DNA of 64,000 nucleotides from JADJOY01 sp016713535 [NCBI: Deltaproteobacteria bacterium] (GTDB lineage: Bacteria; JADJOY01), in contig JADJOY010000014.1 in the NCBI GenBank assembly GCA_016713535.1, positions 186,001 to 250,000 on the forward strand, read 5' to 3'. A model generated the notes under the pieces. That model saw nothing but the letters and a program-made list of their open reading frames with translations. It searched no databases and was not told the origin of the DNA. A program made the translations under genes and the position numbers. Position 1 is the stretch's first letter, and every line of letters starts with the position of its first letter. Shown one piece after another: positions 25,727 to 34,741 of the stretch.

Positions 25727-27765
25727 TCACGGCCCGCAGGGAGCGTCGGCGCTGCCGTCGGGCACCACCGGCACGCGGTCGGTGCCGAAGCCCTGGAGGA
25801 AGCACTGGTACTGCCGCTTCGGCTCGTCGAGCTGGAACATCACTTCGTGCCCGTCCTCGACGCCGTCCTCGCGGTGCTGCACCACCACGCCGGTGATCGC
25901 CTCGCCGGCACTGCCGGCGAGGTTGCCGTGCGCGGGTAGACCGATGCGTTCACCACCGCTCGCGACCAGCATCTCGTTCACGCTCGCGTCGAGAGCCGGA
26001 CCCGCGAGGTCGAGGCCGAAGGAACCGGTGCTGGCGTTGGCGATCGTCGGCGTGATGTAGGTGTCCACGATCCCCTGGAACATGAGGATGTGGCGGGACG
26101 CTCCGCTCACCGGCGCGGCGATCAGCGCGCGCCCGTAGGCCGGTGGATCGGCGCTCTCGCTCGCCCACTGCAAGATGGAGAGGAACGGGTCGGCGCGGGT
26201 CAGCTCGGCGCCGTGCTGGCCGTACCGCAGGATCGCGGTGGCGATCGGCTTCACCGCGATCGGGCTCTCCTTCCACAGCACGTTCTCGAGGTAGCTACCT
26301 CCCTCGCCGCTCAGCACCGTAGCCCGCAGCCGCGGCGAGGTCGCGAGCGCGAGCGGCGCCACGGTACCGCCCATCGAGTGCCCCATGCTGCCCAGGTGGC
26401 CCTCGTCGATCGCCGCGCGCCCGTCGCCGCGGGCGCTCGCGTCGAGCCCCGGGCAGAGCGCCGCCGGCCACGTGAGCGACGCCAGCATTCGCCCCACCAG
26501 CACGGCCTCCGCGGCGGTCGCGCGGACGTTGTCGCGGAGCGCAGCCGGGTTGAGGAAGTTGTACATGGTGAGCTGCTCGTCGATCCCGGACACGTTGCGC
26601 AGCCCGCCGTGGGGGCCGTCCCACGAGATCGCCGCGAAGCCGGCGCGCGCGAAGTAGCGCGCCGGCCCCTCGCCGGGCTCGAACGCACCGGCGCCGTGGC
26701 TGGGCTCGCGACCGCGATCGACGAGCGGCCGATCGCCGCCACCACCGGTGCGTATGAACACCATCGCGGGGAAGCCCGCCGCCGGCTCGGCGCGCGGCGC
26801 GGCAGCGTCACCACCAGGCGCGACGGCTCGGTCCCCTGCTGGAGCGGCACCCCGTCGCCGTCGAAGGCGATGTCGCCGCCGCTCGCGAAGAACGGCGGCT
26901 CGCCGCGCTGGAAAACCGGCATGTCGATGCGCGTGCTCACGACACAGAAATCGTCGAAGGTGTCGGTGAGCTGCCAGTCGCTCACCGGCTCGGGCAGCGC
27001 GATCGTCTCCATGTGGTCGGCGAGCGCTTGCATGCGCCGCATCGGGTGGCCGGTGGTGAAGACCGTGAGCGCGGCGAGCTGCTTCGGGTCGCGTCCCAGC
27101 TCGGCGAGGGCGGCGAGCGCCTCGCGGTACTCGGCGAACACGGCCTCGGCGAGGCCGGCGGGGCGCTCGCCGCGCACCAGCGCGCGCGTCTCGGGCGACG
27201 CGGCGAGCGGCTGGCCGTTCGCGTCGCGCAGCGCGCGCGTGACCCCGGCGGCGTAGCGCGTGCCCTCGCGTAGCGGGATGCCCTGGAGCGGCAGCAGCAC
27301 CAGCAGGTTCGTGGCGCCGAGCGGGCCTGCGTCGTCCTGGTAGCCGGCGTGCAGGGGATAGCGGCGGCCGCGCTCGGGTGACGCGGGGTCGACGTCGATC
27401 AGGAACACCGGGGCGCTCGACTCGAGGGTGTCGAGCGGCGCCGCCGGCAGCGACGCCGGGTCGAGCGGCGCGCTGAAGCGAAAGAAGGCACCGGTGGTCA
27501 CGCCGAAGCCGTCAGCGTCGGCGGTGGTGAGCGCGAGCACGTCGGCGACCAACCCGATGCCGTCCGGGTTGGGGAAGCCGGCGAGGCTCGGCCGACCGTC
27601 CGCGTCGCGGCGGTGATCCGCCGGGTAGGGAGCATCGTAGAAGGCCGCGCCGCTCGCGAGCGAAGTGAGCGGTACCGTGGCGGCGGTGCCGCCCTCGCTC
27701 GTGCCCCCGCCCCCACAACCGGCCGGCGCCGCGGCGATCACGGCCGCGAGCGCCACCGCGGCCAC
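25727..27765 (-). CDS. Lipase-like alpha/beta hydrolase lipoprotein, one frameshift
   Basis: The GTG at 27765 gives a signal with lipobox PAGC. The N-terminal part (DAPYPADHRRDADGRPSLAGFPNP; later PLQQGTEPSRLVVTLP) matches the large extracellular bacterial lipase/virulence-factor lipase type. At about 26790 the frame breaks: the upstream frame turns into an Arg-rich read-through while another frame continues with MVFIRTGGGG...GFAAISWDG, the nucleophile elbow MGHSMGG, and GHEVMFQLDEPKRQY to the stop at 25727. One lost base in the GCGCC region explains this. The complete product would be about 680 residues and hydrolyse esters or lipids outside the cell. It is 33 bp downstream of the hybrid kinase and likely in its operon. 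Confidence 0.8.
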
Positions 27766-27797
27766 CCGTCGCGCCGCTCGGATCTCGGCCGCGCGTC

Positions 27798-29339
27798 TCA
27801 GGAGCGCAGCCCCGGCACCGGGTTCAGATCGAGCGCCTGACGCACGGCGCGGCGCAGCTCCTCGGGGCTATACGGCTTGGCGAGGCGCAGGTTCTGGACG
27901 CTGTCGAGGAAGGTGCGGGTCTCGAGCCTGAGGGTGTCGCCGGTCATGAACACCACGCGGCTCTCGAAGCCGGCGCGGTTGGCGCGGATCCAGTGGTAGA
28001 GGTCGATGCCGTCCACGGGTCGTGGCATGCGCACGTCGGTGACCACCAGGTCGAACGACTCGTTGCGCAGCTTGAGCACCGCCTGGTGGCCGCTCTTGGC
28101 CACCGTGACCTTGTAGTTCGCGTCGCGCAGCACCTTCTCGGTGACGGCGAGCACGATGTCCTCGTCGTCGACCACCAGCACGCGCTCGCCGCGTCCGCGA
28201 TCGGCGGTCGGCGGGCGCGCCTTCGCCGCGGGCTTCGAGTCGGCGGCCTGGAGGCGCTCGATCGGCAGCCAGAGCGTGATCTTGGCGCCGCCCCCGGGGC
28301 GGTTCTCGGCGGTGATCTCGCCGCCGTGGTCGCGCACGATGCCGTAGCTCACCGAGAGCCCGAGGCCGGTGCCCTTGCCCACGCCCTTGGTGGTGTAGAA
28401 GGGGTCGAAGACGCGGCGCGGCTCGGTGAGACCGGGACCGTCGTCGAGGAAGTCGATCTCGACGCGGTCCTTCTCGACGTGGCTGCGCACCACCAGCGTG
28501 CCGCCGCCGCGGTGGCCGACCATCGCGTCGTGGGCGTTGTCGATGATGTTCAGGAACGCCTGGCGCAGCCGCTGCGGGCTGCCGCTCAGCGTGGGGATGC
28601 CGTCCTGGAAGTCGCGGCGCACCGCGACGTCGCTGACGCGGAAGGCGTAGTCCTTGAGCGACAGGCACTCGTCGAGGAGGGCGTTGACCTCGAACGGCAC
28701 CGCGTTGGGCGTCTCCGCGCGCGCGAACTTGAGCAGGTTGGAGATGATCTGGTGGGTGCGCTGCGCGCCGTGGAAGATCCGCTCCACGTCGCCGCGCATG
28801 TCGTCGGGCAGCTCGGCGGCGCGATCGAGCAGCAGCTCCGCGTCGCCCAGGATGCCGGTGAGCGGGTTGTTGCCCGCGTGCGCGAAGCCGCTCACGAGCT
28901 GCCCGAGCGAGGCGAGCTTCTCCGACTGGATCATCTGCTCCTGCAAGCGCCGCTCGCGGCTCCCGTCGCGGGCGATCAGGTGCAGCAGCCGGTCGCCGCG
29001 CGCGTTCACCGGGGTCACGTCGACGTCGAGCGCGAGGCTCGAGCCGTCGCGCCGCGCGAGCGCCAGCTCCTCGGTGCGGGCCGTCGAGGTGGCCTCGAGG
29101 AGGCGATCGAGGGAGCCGTCGGTGGCGGCCGTGCTCTCGGGCGCGATCAGGTCCGCGAGGCTGCGCTCGAGGAGCTCGCGGCGGGTCCAGCCGGTGAGCG
29201 TCTCGAACGCCAGGTTGACGTCGAGGACGCGACCGTCGCCCGGCCTGAGCAGCAACGTGGGGTCCGGCGCGTAGTCGAAGATCGCGCGGTAGCGCTCCGC
29301 GAGAGCGCCTGCGTGGGGATCGCGAGGGGCTTCCGCCAT
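27798..29339 (-). CDS. PAS hybrid histidine kinase with receiver
   Basis: A 513-residue soluble sensor. One PAS domain (about 14-130) leads to the HisKA segment QSEKLASLGQLVSGFAHAGNNPL, then HATPase with NIIDNAHDAM, FLDDGPGL, and GVGKGTGLGLSVSYGIV, and a C-terminal receiver (about 375-505) with VVDDED, phosphoacceptor TDVRMPRPVDG and KPYS. The residue after the phospho-His is Ala and the next Gly, where most relatives have Glu/Asp and Ile/Leu (AHEINNPL), so catalysis or phosphatase activity may be altered. No membrane segment is seen. It lies between TolC (69 bp upstream) and the lipase gene (33 bp downstream), suggesting one operon. Confidence 0.92.
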   Translation of the reverse strand: MAEAPRDPHAGALAERYRAIFDYAPDPTLLLRPGDGRVLDVNLAFETLTGWTRRELLERSLADLIAPESTAATDGSLDRLLEATSTARTEELALARRDGSSLALDVDVTPVNARGDRLLHLIARDGSRERRLQEQMIQSEKLASLGQLVSGFAHAGNNPLTGILGDAELLLDRAAELPDDMRGDVERIFHGAQRTHQIISNLLKFARAETPNAVPFEVNALLDECLSLKDYAFRVSDVAVRRDFQDGIPTLSGSPQRLRQAFLNIIDNAHDAMVGHRGGGTLVVRSHVEKDRVEIDFLDDGPGLTEPRRVFDPFYTTKGVGKGTGLGLSVSYGIVRDHGGEITAENRPGGGAKITLWLPIERLQAADSKPAAKARPPTADRGRGERVLVVDDEDIVLAVTEKVLRDANYKVTVAKSGHQAVLKLRNESFDLVVTDVRMPRPVDGIDLYHWIRANRAGFESRVVFMTGDTLRLETRTFLDSVQNLRLAKPYSPEELRRAVRQALDLNPVPGLRS

Positions 29340-29408
29340 GTCGAACCGATGATAGAGGCCCGAGTCGGTGCGGTCGAGCGGTCCCTCAGCGAGCGCGCGG
29401 CGCGCGCG

Positions 29409-31205
29409 TCACCACAACCGCCCCGGCACGTCCACCGAGCCGAGGGAGGGCACCGCCGGGGCGGCGACGTGGAACAGCTCGAGGAGGGTGCCGGCCGAGC
29501 GCGCGAAGGCGACGTAGCTCTTCTCGAGATCGGTGCGCGCCTTGAGCTCGTTGGCGCGCGCCTCGGTGAGCGAGACCTGGAGGTCGAGGACCTCCTGGCT
29601 CGAGGTGTAGCCGCGCGCGAGCTTCTCTTCCTCGGCGGCCAGGTTCTTCTCGGCGAGCTGGCGGGTGAGGAGCGTGGTGTCGAGGCGTTCCTGGTTGCTG
29701 TGGACGCGGCGGATGATCTCGCGCACCTCGATCTGCACCTTGCGCGACAGCGACTTGAGGCTCTCCTCGCTGCGCTTCTGATCGGCGACCGCCTGGATGT
29801 AGCGCGACTCGGCGGTGTCGTTGCCGAGCGGGATCTCGAGGTTCACGCCCACCGTCCAGGTCAGGAAGTCCATGTTCTCGATCGCGTCGAGGTAGCCACC
29901 CACCAGGCTGCGGTCCACCGTGCCCGCGCCCACCAGCAAGCCGCCGAAGAGCGCGTTGAGGAGGTCGTAGATCGCCGGGTAGTCGTCCTTGAAGTCGATC
30001 AGGCTCTGGTTCTGCTTCTCGGTGCCGGCCAAGCCGTTGACGCGCAGCCCGCCGGTCAGGTTGAGCGACGGCAGCAGCGAGTTGCGGACGAGGGCGACGG
30101 TCTCCTTGCGGCTGGCCAGGTCCTCGCGCGCCTGCAGGATCTCGACGCGCTGCTCGAGGGCGCGCGACACCGCGGTGGAGTCGTCGACGTCGCGGGCCGG
30201 GAAGTCGATGGTCCCCGCGGGCACCAGCTCGCGCTCCCAGAAGCTCGGGTCGGCGTCGGGCGCGATGGTGTCGCGCAGCCGATCCTCGGCGTCACGGACC
30301 GCCTTGCGCGCCAGCACCAGCTCGTCGTCGCGGGCGGCGGCGGCGACCTGCGCCTTCAAGAGCTCGGCCTTGGCGAGGAGACCGCGATCGACCTGCTCCC
30401 CGACGGTGCGCTCGAGCTGCTGCGCGCGCGCCAGGTTCTGCGTCTTCACCTCGAGCAGCGCGCGCGTGAGGTTGAGGTCCCAGAGCCCCTCGAGCGCGGC
30501 CTGGACGACCTGCGCCGCGCGCCCGCGGTACTGGAGCATGGCGGCGTCGCTGGCGTGCTGGGCGATCTTGCCGGGCGCCTCGTTGACGTCGAGGCCGAAC
30601 CCCTTGAGCAGCGGCTGCGTGACGGTGAGCGTGGTGTCGACGCGGTAGTTGGGGTCGAGGACGTTGAACGGGAAGTCGGTGGCGGTGCGGGTGTTGTTGA
30701 ACGACAGATCGTAGGCGGTGCCGGTGATGAGCGCCTGGCGCAAGCCGACGTTGCCGGTCCACACCATCTGGTTGTTGCCGGTCAACGACGACGTCGACGG
30801 GATGTTGCTGTCGGTGTAGTTGCTCTTCAGGTAGAAGAAGAGGTCGCGCGCGCCGTCCGCGGCCGGGACCTCGGCGGCGGCGCGCAGCGCCAGGAAGCCC
30901 TCGCCGCGGAGCGTCGGGTTGTTCGTCAACGCGAGCTCGACCACGTCGCCGAGCGAGAGCAGCAGGGGCGGGCCGAGCGAGCCGCGCGACCCGGGCGATC
31001 CCGTCGAGCCGAGCGAGCTCGACCCGGCGCTCGAGTTGCCCGTGTAGCCCCCGCCCTGGCGGGTGAGGGTCGGCGCGCCGCTGCCCGCGCCCGCGGGTGG
31101 AACGACCGCGCCGAGCGCGACCGCGGCGCCGAGCGCCCACGCGAGCCACCGCGGCCAGCGAACGCGCGCAGCGCCGCGCCGCGGCTTGGGGGGTCCGGCT
31201 CGCAT
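29409..31205 (-). CDS. TolC-family outer-membrane efflux protein
   Basis: About 598 residues from the ATG at 31205, giving signal peptide LAWALGAAVALGAVVPPAGAG. After a Gly/Ser-rich linker, the two-fold TolC repeat is evident: DVVELALTNNPTLR at the start, long coiled-coil helices such as LARAQQLERTVGEQVDRGLLAKAELLKAQV, and the second-repeat counterpart EEKLARGYTSSQEVLDLQVSLTEARANELKARTDLEKSYVAFARS. It would form a trimeric outer-membrane duct. It is longer than usual (about 450 residues) because of the linker and inserts near residues 340-380. No inner-membrane pump or adaptor protein is adjacent. It heads an operon with a hybrid kinase and a lipase-like lipoprotein. Confidence 0.92.
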   Translation of the reverse strand: MRAGPPKPRRGAARVRWPRWLAWALGAAVALGAVVPPAGAGSGAPTLTRQGGGYTGNSSAGSSSLGSTGSPGSRGSLGPPLLLSLGDVVELALTNNPTLRGEGFLALRAAAEVPAADGARDLFFYLKSNYTDSNIPSTSSLTGNNQMVWTGNVGLRQALITGTAYDLSFNNTRTATDFPFNVLDPNYRVDTTLTVTQPLLKGFGLDVNEAPGKIAQHASDAAMLQYRGRAAQVVQAALEGLWDLNLTRALLEVKTQNLARAQQLERTVGEQVDRGLLAKAELLKAQVAAAARDDELVLARKAVRDAEDRLRDTIAPDADPSFWERELVPAGTIDFPARDVDDSTAVSRALEQRVEILQAREDLASRKETVALVRNSLLPSLNLTGGLRVNGLAGTEKQNQSLIDFKDDYPAIYDLLNALFGGLLVGAGTVDRSLVGGYLDAIENMDFLTWTVGVNLEIPLGNDTAESRYIQAVADQKRSEESLKSLSRKVQIEVREIIRRVHSNQERLDTTLLTRQLAEKNLAAEEEKLARGYTSSQEVLDLQVSLTEARANELKARTDLEKSYVAFARSAGTLLELFHVAAPAVPSLGSVDVPGRLW

Positions 31206-31296
31206 GACGGGGGGCAAGGGTAGAGAAGGGGCGGTCGATTGGGAAGCGCCCCGCGCGGCTCGTCCCGCGTCGGCCCGGAAAAAAGCCCTAGCTTTC

Positions 31297-31326
31297 TTGA
31301 CCCCGGCGCGAATTCGACCCTAGCCT
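31297..31326 (+). promoter_or_regulatory. Possible promoter of the GT1-type glycosyltransferase gene
   Basis: TTGACC at 31297-31302 and TAGCCT at 31321-31326 are 18 bp apart in the 305-bp gap between divergent tolC-type and glycosyltransferase genes. The -35 is good and the -10 is weak. The gap also carries an A6 tract at 31279-31284. No repeat element and no gene is seen in 31206-31510. Confidence 0.3.
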
Positions 31327-31510
31327 TGGGAATCGTGTCGTTGCGGCGCAGGGTCGCCGCAGCGACGCTGCCTCACAGTCCGTCGCGGTCTCGGGCCGCG
31401 CCTCTCGCGCGTCGGCACGGCCTTCGCGCCGAGGTCTTCACCGCGGCGGACCGTGTCGATCGCGAGACCGAGCCCCGGCCTTTCCCCCGACGTCACCCGA
31501 GCCACCACCG

Positions 31511-32728
31511 ATGCGAGTTCTCGCCTTCGCCGACGCCAACTTCCTGGCCCACGTCTCGCGCGCGCTCGAGGTCTGCAAGGTGCTGCGCGACAAGCACGGC
31601 CACGAGGTCGTGTTCGCGGGCGACGGCCACTTCCTCAAGCTCGCGCGCCAGGCCGGCTTCGTCACCGACACCGTGTTCACCGTGCCGCGCGCGGCCAGCC
31701 TCAAGCTCGCGAACCGCGCGACGCTGGTGCGCTACTCGTGGTGGAAGGACATGATGCTGCGCAGCGTCCAGTCCGACCTCGAGGTGATCCACCGCCACCG
31801 CCCGGACGTGGTCCTCGGTGACATGCACTGGTCGCTCTCGATCTCGGCCGAGGTCGCGAAGATCCCCTACATCTCGATCACCAACGCCCACTGGACGAGC
31901 TACTTCGCGCTGCCGCTCAAGGCCTTCCACGGCCACATCATGACGCGCTTCGTGGGCGAGCAGCTCGCGTCCGCCCTGATCCCCGCGCTCAAGGCCACGG
32001 CGACCCGCTACTGGAGCCTCCCGTACTGGAAGTACCGCCGCGACCACGGCCTGCCGATGCGCCACTGCGACGGCCTGCTCGAGGTGATCCAGGGCGACCT
32101 GACGCTGCTCGCCGACGTGCCCGAGTACGGGCCCACGGTGGCGGCGCGTCCGCCGCACGTGCACTACGTCGGCCCGATCCTGTGGGAGCCGGACATCCCC
32201 GATCCGGTCTGGTACGACCGCCTCGACCCCGACAAGCCCACGCTCTACATCACCATGGGCTCCACCGGGGACCCGCTCTTCTTCGAGAAGGCCACCCGTT
32301 ACTTCGGCGGCTCTCGCTACCAGGTGATCATGACCACTGGCGGGCTCTCGGTGGACATCCCCGAGGTGCCGGACAACTTCTTCATCGAGGAGTTCGCGCG
32401 CGGCGACCGGCTGGTCGAGAAGGCCGACGTGGTCATCAACCACGGTGGCAACGGCTCGATCTACCAGGCGCTCGCGGGCGGGGTGCCGGTGATCGGCGCG
32501 CCCTACCACGTCGACCAGGACGTGAACCTGCAGATCGTCGAGCGCCTCGGCTGCGGCATCCGCCTGGGCAGCGATCGCAACCTCTTCGCCGCGCTCGAGC
32601 GCGCCATCGAGGACGTGCTCACCAACACCAAGTACCGGCGCGCCGCCGGGGTGCTGCAGAAGAGCATCCACGAGCACGGCGGCGCCACCCGCGCCGCCGG
32701 CATCATCGACGCGTACCTGCGGTCGTGA
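31511..32728 (+). CDS. UDP-glycosyltransferase-like protein (GT1, MGT type)
   Basis: A 405-residue GT-B glycosyltransferase. The N-domain starts MRVLAFADANFLAHVSRALEV with the HEVVFAG strand, as in macrolide/zeaxanthin-type GT1 enzymes. The C-domain holds the donor site: TLYITMGSTGDP, then the sugar-nucleotide loop VVINHGGNGSIYQALAGGVP followed by PYHVDQDVNLQIVERLGCGIRL, close to the canonical HGGxGTxxEAL..GvPxxxxPxxxDQ. It would transfer a sugar from a nucleotide donor to a small hydrophobic acceptor. Two further glycosyltransferase-type genes follow, one hopanoid-like, so a glycolipid acceptor is possible (inference). Confidence 0.9.
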   Translation: MRVLAFADANFLAHVSRALEVCKVLRDKHGHEVVFAGDGHFLKLARQAGFVTDTVFTVPRAASLKLANRATLVRYSWWKDMMLRSVQSDLEVIHRHRPDVVLGDMHWSLSISAEVAKIPYISITNAHWTSYFALPLKAFHGHIMTRFVGEQLASALIPALKATATRYWSLPYWKYRRDHGLPMRHCDGLLEVIQGDLTLLADVPEYGPTVAARPPHVHYVGPILWEPDIPDPVWYDRLDPDKPTLYITMGSTGDPLFFEKATRYFGGSRYQVIMTTGGLSVDIPEVPDNFFIEEFARGDRLVEKADVVINHGGNGSIYQALAGGVPVIGAPYHVDQDVNLQIVERLGCGIRLGSDRNLFAALERAIEDVLTNTKYRRAAGVLQKSIHEHGGATRAAGIIDAYLRS

Positions 32729-32799
32729 CGCTCAGGGTCGGTATCGGACGCTGGAGGGTCGTCGCTTCGTCGACGACCCCCGTGCGACGACCCGATCGG

Positions 32800-32884
32800 C
32801 ACGCGCCGGTGTGCCCGGCGACCGGGGATGGAACCCCGGTCGCTACTGTTGCTCTCGTAGCGCGGGGGGCTCCGTCCCCCCGCG
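32800..32884. repeat. Convergent REP cluster
   Basis: A GTGTGCCCGGCGACC fragment is followed by a CTAC-footed REP (GCGACCGGGG-ATGGAA-CCCCGGTCGCTAC, 32818-32847) and a GTAG-footed REP (GTAGCGCGGGGGG...CCCCCCGCG, 32857-32884). They form an inverted pair in the gap after the GT1-type gene. Confidence 0.8.
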
Positions 32885-32942
32885 AGCGCCGGGCCAGGCC
32901 CGGATCGCCCGTCAGCGCGCGACGCGTCGGTGCGCCTCGCCC

Positions 32943-33342
32943 ATGACCGCGCTCGCGGGGGCTCGTGGGAGCGTAGGGGCGGGCGTGAGCCCGCCCGAGG
33001 TCTCGCGCACGGATCCGACCGATGCGATCGGTCGTGCTGCGGGCGACCTGACGGTCGCCCCTACACCGATCGACGAAGCCCGGGGCGCGACATGCCCGCG
33101 CTCGCGGGGGCTCGTGGGAGCGTAGGGGCGGGCGTGAGCCCGCCCGAGGTGTCGCGCAGGTATCGGACCGATGCGTTCCGTCGTGCTGCGGGCGACCTGA
33201 CGGTCGCCCCTACACACCCGCACGTGGGCCGCTCGCGGATCGAGCCCGAGGTCTCGCGCACGGATCCGACCGGTGCGATCGGTCGTTCTGCGGGCGACCT
33301 GACGGTCGCCCCTACACCGATCGACGAAGCCCGAGGCGCGGC
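32943..33342. repeat. 149-bp tandem array containing two REPs per unit, upstream of the GT2 gene
   Basis: Unit 1 starts at 32943 and unit 2 at 33092 (149 bp period); a third, left-truncated unit runs about 33237-33342. Each full unit holds ATGACCGCGCTCGCGGGG-like sequence, a GTAG REP (32973-32997; 33122-33145), a spacer with CGGATCCGACCGATGCGATC, and a CTAC REP (33041-33064; 33190-33213; 33292-33315). The unit start is the same as the first 18 bases of the glycosyltransferase gene at 33343, so the gene start itself is part of the repeat. Confidence 0.85.
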
Positions 33343-34545
33343 ATGACCGCGCTCGCGGGGCCGGCGTTCGTGCTGGAGGCGGTGGCGCTCACGGCGCTGC
33401 TCGCGGCGTTCTTCTGGATCGTGCGCAATCTGCGCGCGCTGCCGCAGCCGCCGCTCGCAGAGCGGGTGGATCGCGGAACGCTACCGAGCCTGTGCGTGGT
33501 GTTGCCGGTGCGCGACGAGGAGCGGGACGTGGAGGAGTGCGTCGCCTCGATCCTCGCGCAGGACTACCCCGGGCTCGAGGTGGTGGTGGTCGACGACGGC
33601 TCGACCGACCAGACCCCGGCGATCCTGGCGCGCCTCGCGGCGAGTGACCCGCGGCTGCGAGTGAAGCGGAATGACACCCTGCCGCCCGGCTGGATGGGCA
33701 AGAACCACGCCCTCGACGTGGGGGCCGCCGAGTCGGCATCGGAGTGGGTGCTGTTCATGGATGTCGACGTGCGCCTCGAGCCCGACTCGCTGGTGCGCGC
33801 GCTGGCGCTCGCGGTCGAGCGCGAGGCCGACCTCTTCACGATCGTCCCCGAGATCGTCACGGTGAGCTTCTGGGAGCGCGTGGTGATGCCGTTCATCATC
33901 AACGTCATCCTGATGGTGTTCCCGGCTAAGGAGCTGAACGATCCGTCGCACCCGGCGGCGTCGGGGAACGGCCCGTTCATGCTGTTCCGGCGCGCCGGCG
34001 TACCGGGCGATCGGCGGCCACGCCGCGATCAAGGGTGAGGTGATCGAAGACCTCGTGCTCGCGCAGGCGATCAAGAAGGCCGGCAAGAACCTGGTCTACG
34101 CGCAAGGCGTCGAGCTCGCGCGGCTGCGCATGTACCGCAGCCTCGACGAGCTTTGGCGCGGCTGGTCGAAGAACTTCCACGTCTCGGTGAAGGGGAACGT
34201 GGTGCTCGCGGTGCTGGAGCGCTGGCGCTGCTCGCGATCTTCGCCGCGCCGTGGCTCTTGCCGATCGTGGGGATCCTCGGCTGGCAGTGGCCGATCGCGG
34301 GGTCGCACTGGTTCGGCGTGAGCGCGCTGGGCGGCGCCTACGTGCTCGCGGCGCTCACCATCCGCCGCCTGCTCCGTGACGTGTTCAAGCTCGACGACTC
34401 GCTCGCCTGGCTCACGCCGATCGCCGCGTGCATCACCGCCGCGATCCTCGTGAACTCGACGCTGCGCGCCGCGAGCGGCAAGGGCGTCTCGTGGAAGGGC
34501 CGCACCTACGGCACCTCGGGCGAGGGCGAGCTCGGCGCGGGGTGA
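33343..34545 (+). CDS. Glycosyltransferase family 2, HpnB-like, two compensating frameshifts
   Basis: A GT-A glycosyltransferase with an N-terminal membrane helix and C-terminal helices. Visible motifs are CVVLPVRDEERDVEECVASI, VVDDGSTDQTP, LPPGWMGKNHAL, MDVDVRLEP and NGPFMLFRR. The LP-GW-GK and IGGHAAIKGEVIEDLVLAQ phrases match hopene-associated HpnB proteins and their relatives. An extra base at about 34000 (GGCGTACCGG) shifts the frame, and a missing base at about 34216 (CTGGAGCG) restores it; both breaks fall inside well-conserved sequence. Full length would be about 400 residues. HpnB's precise reaction is unsettled; a role in membrane lipid glycosylation is inferred. Compensating shifts suggest sequence error, not a dead gene. 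Confidence 0.8.
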
Positions 34546-34551
34546 GCGGGC

Positions 34552-34681
34552 GTTCGGAGGGACCGCCTCCCGGCGGTCCGCGCCAGGGCGAAGGCCGCGG
34601 CGCGACGGAGCGCCGCAGGCGCGCGCGCCCTCCAGTACGATCGAGGCAAGCGGTCTGGAGGGGCCGCCTCCGGCGGGCCGG
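34552..34681. repeat. Two GGAGGG-type palindromes
   Basis: GGAGGGACCGCCTCCCGGCGG (from about 34556) and CTGGAGGGGCCGCCTCCGGC (from about 34652) lie between two glycosyltransferase-type genes. Nothing else is seen in the gap 34546-34741. Confidence 0.6.
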
Positions 34682-34741
34682 ATCCGATTCCGCGGCGGGG
34701 GCCCGTCGCACCTGTCGCACCGCCGTGGCAGGCTCTCGCGC

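Noticed and set aside
27993-31223. A 1076-codon open frame on the plus strand
   Set aside because: It is antisense to the hybrid kinase and TolC genes, which have clear domains; the frame is His/Arg/Ala/Glu-rich and open only because of high third-position G+C.
32943-33342. Possible CRISPR array
   Set aside because: The regularity is a 149-bp tandem duplication containing REPs; there are no unique spacers of constant length and no cas genes.
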